A DNA stretch of 7,647 nt. Source: Rhodospirillaceae bacterium. Lineage in GTDB: Bacteria > Pseudomonadota > Alphaproteobacteria > Rhodospirillales > Rhodospirillaceae. The stretch's first letter is position 1; each line of letters starts with the position of its first letter. The notes below the pieces were generated by a model. The model saw nothing but the letters and a program-made list of their open reading frames with translations, was not told where the DNA came from and searched no databases. Positions 5,733-7,647 of the stretch are shown one piece after another. The stretch is from the NCBI GenBank assembly GCA_016937315.1, contig JAFGWD010000032.1, positions 1 through 7,647 of the forward strand, read 5' to 3'. A program made the translations under genes and the position numbers.

Positions 5733-5777
5733 CCGGAAGCTCCACGCGTGCTGCTGCGACCCCCATAATGGCGTCAC

Positions 5778-5804
5778 TGTAAATCATTTGATTTTGTAAA
5801 TCAT
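5778..5804 (-). promoter_or_regulatory. Tandem 10-bp direct repeat upstream of motA
   Basis: TGTAAATCAT occurs at 5778-5787 and again at 5795-5804 on the plus strand (ATGATTTACA on the coding strand of motA), with a 17-base period. It sits in the 128-base gap between the secretion adaptor gene and motA, where a motA promoter is expected. Tandem sites near two helical turns apart can bind an activator or repressor dimer. I could not place a convincing -35/-10 pair or a flagellar sigma-28 motif around it. Confidence 0.35.
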
Positions 5805-5860
5805 CATCTTATCCAATGGAACAAGAAGCATTCCGGGTGTGTGGGCGATTTCTTCGCCAT

Positions 5861-7177
5861 TCAGCGTTCGCGAAAGGCCTCATGTTTGAGCTTCAAGACC
5901 GGGCGGATCAGATAGTCCAGAACCGACCGTGTGCCGGTGTGGATGTCGGCTGTCGCTTGCATGCCCGGACTGATGGGAAACTCGCCGGGGTTTTCCCCCA
6001 TCCAGGTTTGCTTGGTTTCGACGATGACTTGAAAATAAGCCTGTCCTGTCTTGTTGTCGGTGTTGGCATCTGGAGCGACGTCCGTGACGACGCCATCCAA
6101 TCCGCCGTACCGGGAATAATCGTATGTGGAAATCTTTACTAAGGCTTTTTGCCCGACGCGCACGTACCCACGATCTTTTGGTTTCAGGCGGACATCGATT
6201 TGCAGCTTGTTGTCGGTGGGGACAATTTCCATGATCGGTGCCCCGGCTTGGATCACGCCGCCAATGGTGACGTAGCGCATGTTTTTGACAATGCCGTCGA
6301 TGGGAGACCGGATTTCCGTGCGGATTTGTTGATCGTCAGCCTTGTTCATGAACTCCGCGTTCCGCGCCAAATTCATGCGTGCGGTTCCCAACATTTCGCT
6401 GGCTTCACGGCGAAAGCTGAGTCGTGCTTCCTCGGCACGGTTCGCGGATTCTTGTAAGGCGGCGCGGGAACGCGGCAAAGTATGGCTGAGGATTGACATC
6501 TGCCCGCGCAGGGATTCGACTTCGGATTCCAGTTGCAGGTGTTCCATCTTTGGCGTCAACCCCTCGCTTAACAGGGATTTTGACATTGCGAATTTTTCCT
6601 GGGCGAGGCGTAAGGACGTCTTCAAAGAGCGTTCCTTGGCTTCCAGCTCTTGGACTTCTTCGGTTTTTTGCCGATGCTGTTGTTCCAGGACGGAGAGTGA
6701 CGATTGCAGTTCGGCCAAGCGTGCTCTGTGCGTGTCACGCTCGGCACGGGCCAGATCGGGATAGCGTTTTTCCAAGTCGTCGGGGAAGACCAATGGCTTG
6801 TTTTCCGCTTCCGCAGTCAGGCGGGCCAGGCTGAGGCGCTGACCATCGATGCGGACCTTGAGTTCGTCGCGGTTGATGGCTGTGGAGGCAAGGTCCAATT
6901 GCACCAGGGGGTCGCCAATCTTGACCACGGAGCCAGGCTTGACCATCAGTTCTTGGACAATGCCGCCTTCCAGATGCTGGATGACCTTGACCTGCCCCTG
7001 TGGGATGACTTCACCGTCGGCAACGGCGACTTCGTCCAATTGTGCAAAGGCCGACCAAATCAGAGACACAGAGATCAGTCCGCATAAGGACCAAGCGATG
7101 TGTCGTCCGGTAATGGACGCATGCTTGATCATTAAGGCGTCAAAGGGGGACGCGGGTGGTTCAAGTCTGTCAGACAT
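5861..7177 (-). CDS. Type I secretion membrane fusion protein, HlyD family
   Basis: This 438-residue protein is the periplasmic adaptor that joins an inner-membrane ABC exporter to a TolC-like outer-membrane channel. One N-terminal membrane helix (about 27-45) follows a short cytoplasmic tail. Next come the first half of the lipoyl/beta-barrel module (VKVIQHLEGGIVQELMVKPG, about 63-86), a long coiled-coil hairpin rich in Glu, Arg, Leu and Gln (about 100-280), the returning lipoyl half (IRSPIDGIVKN, then GGVIQAGAPIMEIVP, about 289-320) and a beta-barrel domain. The end, SVLDYLIRPVLKLKHEAF, is the classic C-terminus of type I secretion HlyD proteins. A GTG at 7189 would add four residues, but the ATG at 7177 has a GGTGGGG ribosome binding site six bases upstream and gives MSDRLEPP, so it is preferred. 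It overlaps the upstream ABC gene by 8 bases, indicating coupling. The cargo is not in the window. Confidence 0.93.
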   Translation of the reverse strand: MSDRLEPPASPFDALMIKHASITGRHIAWSLCGLISVSLIWSAFAQLDEVAVADGEVIPQGQVKVIQHLEGGIVQELMVKPGSVVKIGDPLVQLDLASTAINRDELKVRIDGQRLSLARLTAEAENKPLVFPDDLEKRYPDLARAERDTHRARLAELQSSLSVLEQQHRQKTEEVQELEAKERSLKTSLRLAQEKFAMSKSLLSEGLTPKMEHLQLESEVESLRGQMSILSHTLPRSRAALQESANRAEEARLSFRREASEMLGTARMNLARNAEFMNKADDQQIRTEIRSPIDGIVKNMRYVTIGGVIQAGAPIMEIVPTDNKLQIDVRLKPKDRGYVRVGQKALVKISTYDYSRYGGLDGVVTDVAPDANTDNKTGQAYFQVIVETKQTWMGENPGEFPISPGMQATADIHTGTRSVLDYLIRPVLKLKHEAFRER

Positions 7178-7647
7178 GGGAATCCCCACCGGATGAGATG
7201 GGTTTCTTCGGTGGCGTCATGGGCAGAGCACCGTTCGGCACCAGAGACTGCAACACCTTTGCGGCAGGGCCGAAACGGGCTGGTCCACTAAGCGGGAGGA
7301 ACAAAATGTTGTGGGCGGCAGATAACAAAACCGGGCTGTGACTGACGACAATGACAGTTCGAGTCTTGGCATACTCGATCAGGCTTTGCCGTAAGTGGTC
7401 TTCTGTTCCACGATCCAGGTTGCTGGTTGGTTCATCCAGCAACAATACCGGTGGCTCGCGGAGAAAGGCACGGGCAAGACCGATGCGTTGGCGGACCCCT
7501 CCGGACATGATGCTTCCGGCTTCGCCGACGTTGGTGTCATAGCCTTCGGGGAGGAGGCGCACAAATTCATCCAGACCAGCCTTACGTGAGGCGGTGCGCA
7601 GGGCTTTGTCATTGGCCTCGGGATCCGTCGCAAGGATGTTGTCACGG
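7170..7647 (-). CDS. Type I secretion ABC transporter, ATPase end (5' part beyond the window)
   Basis: The frame is open to the right edge, so only the last 158 residues are visible. They begin inside the nucleotide-binding domain at RDNILATDPEAND, just after the expected Q-loop. They contain the ABC signature MSGGVRQR (47-54), Walker B VLLLDEP with catalytic E72, D-loop SNLD (75-78) and H-loop His103 in VIVVSHSP. The signature differs from the usual LSGGQ at its first and fifth positions; other catalytic elements are intact. The tail (about 120-158) is Pro/Gly/Ser-rich. Membrane helices and Walker A must lie outside. Direct overlap with an HlyD-family gene identifies it as the energy-providing subunit of a type I exporter rather than a drug or lipid transporter. 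The exported protein cannot be inferred. Confidence 0.9.
   Translation of the reverse strand, partial: RDNILATDPEANDKALRTASRKAGLDEFVRLLPEGYDTNVGEAGSIMSGGVRQRIGLARAFLREPPVLLLDEPTSNLDRGTEDHLRQSLIEYAKTRTVIVVSHSPVLLSAAHNILFLPLSGPARFGPAAKVLQSLVPNGALPMTPPKKPISSGGDSHV

Noticed and set aside
5733..5777. Longer MotA starting at GTG 5777
   Set aside because: There is no ribosome binding site at the GTG, the extra 15 residues are not MotA-like, and the ATG at 5732 has a well-spaced GGAG.
5844..5858. Hairpin GGCGA/TCGCC just after the HlyD-family gene as a terminator
   Set aside because: The stem is only 5 bp and no T-run follows on the minus strand.
4947..7196. Many plus-strand open frames opposite motA, the HlyD-family gene and the ABC gene
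   Set aside because: They mirror the codon pattern of well-supported minus-strand genes and show no recognisable domains.

Overview
The window reads as chromosomal DNA of a motile Gram-negative bacterium, most likely an alphaproteobacterium of the Rhodospirillales/Magnetospirillum type. This is inferred from the protein families (a chemoreceptor with a 4-helix-bundle sensor, HAMP and signalling domain that ends without a CheR-binding pentapeptide; a MotA/MotB stator pair; an HlyD-type secretion adaptor). It was not tested by any search. I see no rRNA, tRNA, CRISPR array, insertion sequence or integrase.

Left part (1-1868). The 3' end of a SAM-hydrolase family gene (SAM hydroxide adenosyltransferase, formerly DUF62) runs in from the left edge. 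It is followed on the same strand by a complete metallo-beta-lactamase-fold hydrolase (579-1400). The 177-base gap between them holds a possible 26-codon hydrophobic small ORF and a small hairpin just before the hydrolase start. A phage-repressor-like XRE helix-turn-helix regulator (1416-1868, minus strand) converges on the hydrolase with only 15 bases between the stops.

Middle part (1869-4263). A gene-free stretch of about 626 bases separates the divergent regulator and chemoreceptor genes. It contains an unusual density of dyads: a 14-bp AT-rich dyad, a set of alternating AACCG/CGGTT half-sites, a 22-bp near-perfect palindrome enclosed by a second long-range stem, and two further hairpins. 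This is the least explained DNA in the window and could hold operators, a structured leader or a small RNA. It is followed by a complete methyl-accepting chemotaxis protein (2495-4183). A perfect 16-bp palindrome overlaps its stop codon, and a good intrinsic terminator follows.

Right part (4264-7647, all minus strand). Read in transcription order, this holds the 3' end of an ABC transporter ATPase of a type I secretion system, its HlyD-family membrane-fusion partner (overlapping by 8 bases), then, after a 128-base gap, motA and motB (overlapping by 4 bases). The ABC and HlyD pair would form the inner-membrane part of a type I exporter; its substrate and outer-membrane partner are not in the window. 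MotA and MotB form the stator of the flagellar motor, and the chemoreceptor signals through CheA/CheY to the same motor, so the right two-thirds of the window has a motility theme with a secretion system alongside.

Most of the window is ordinary core-type gene content. The candidates for something undescribed are the dyad-rich intergenic region and the possible microprotein.
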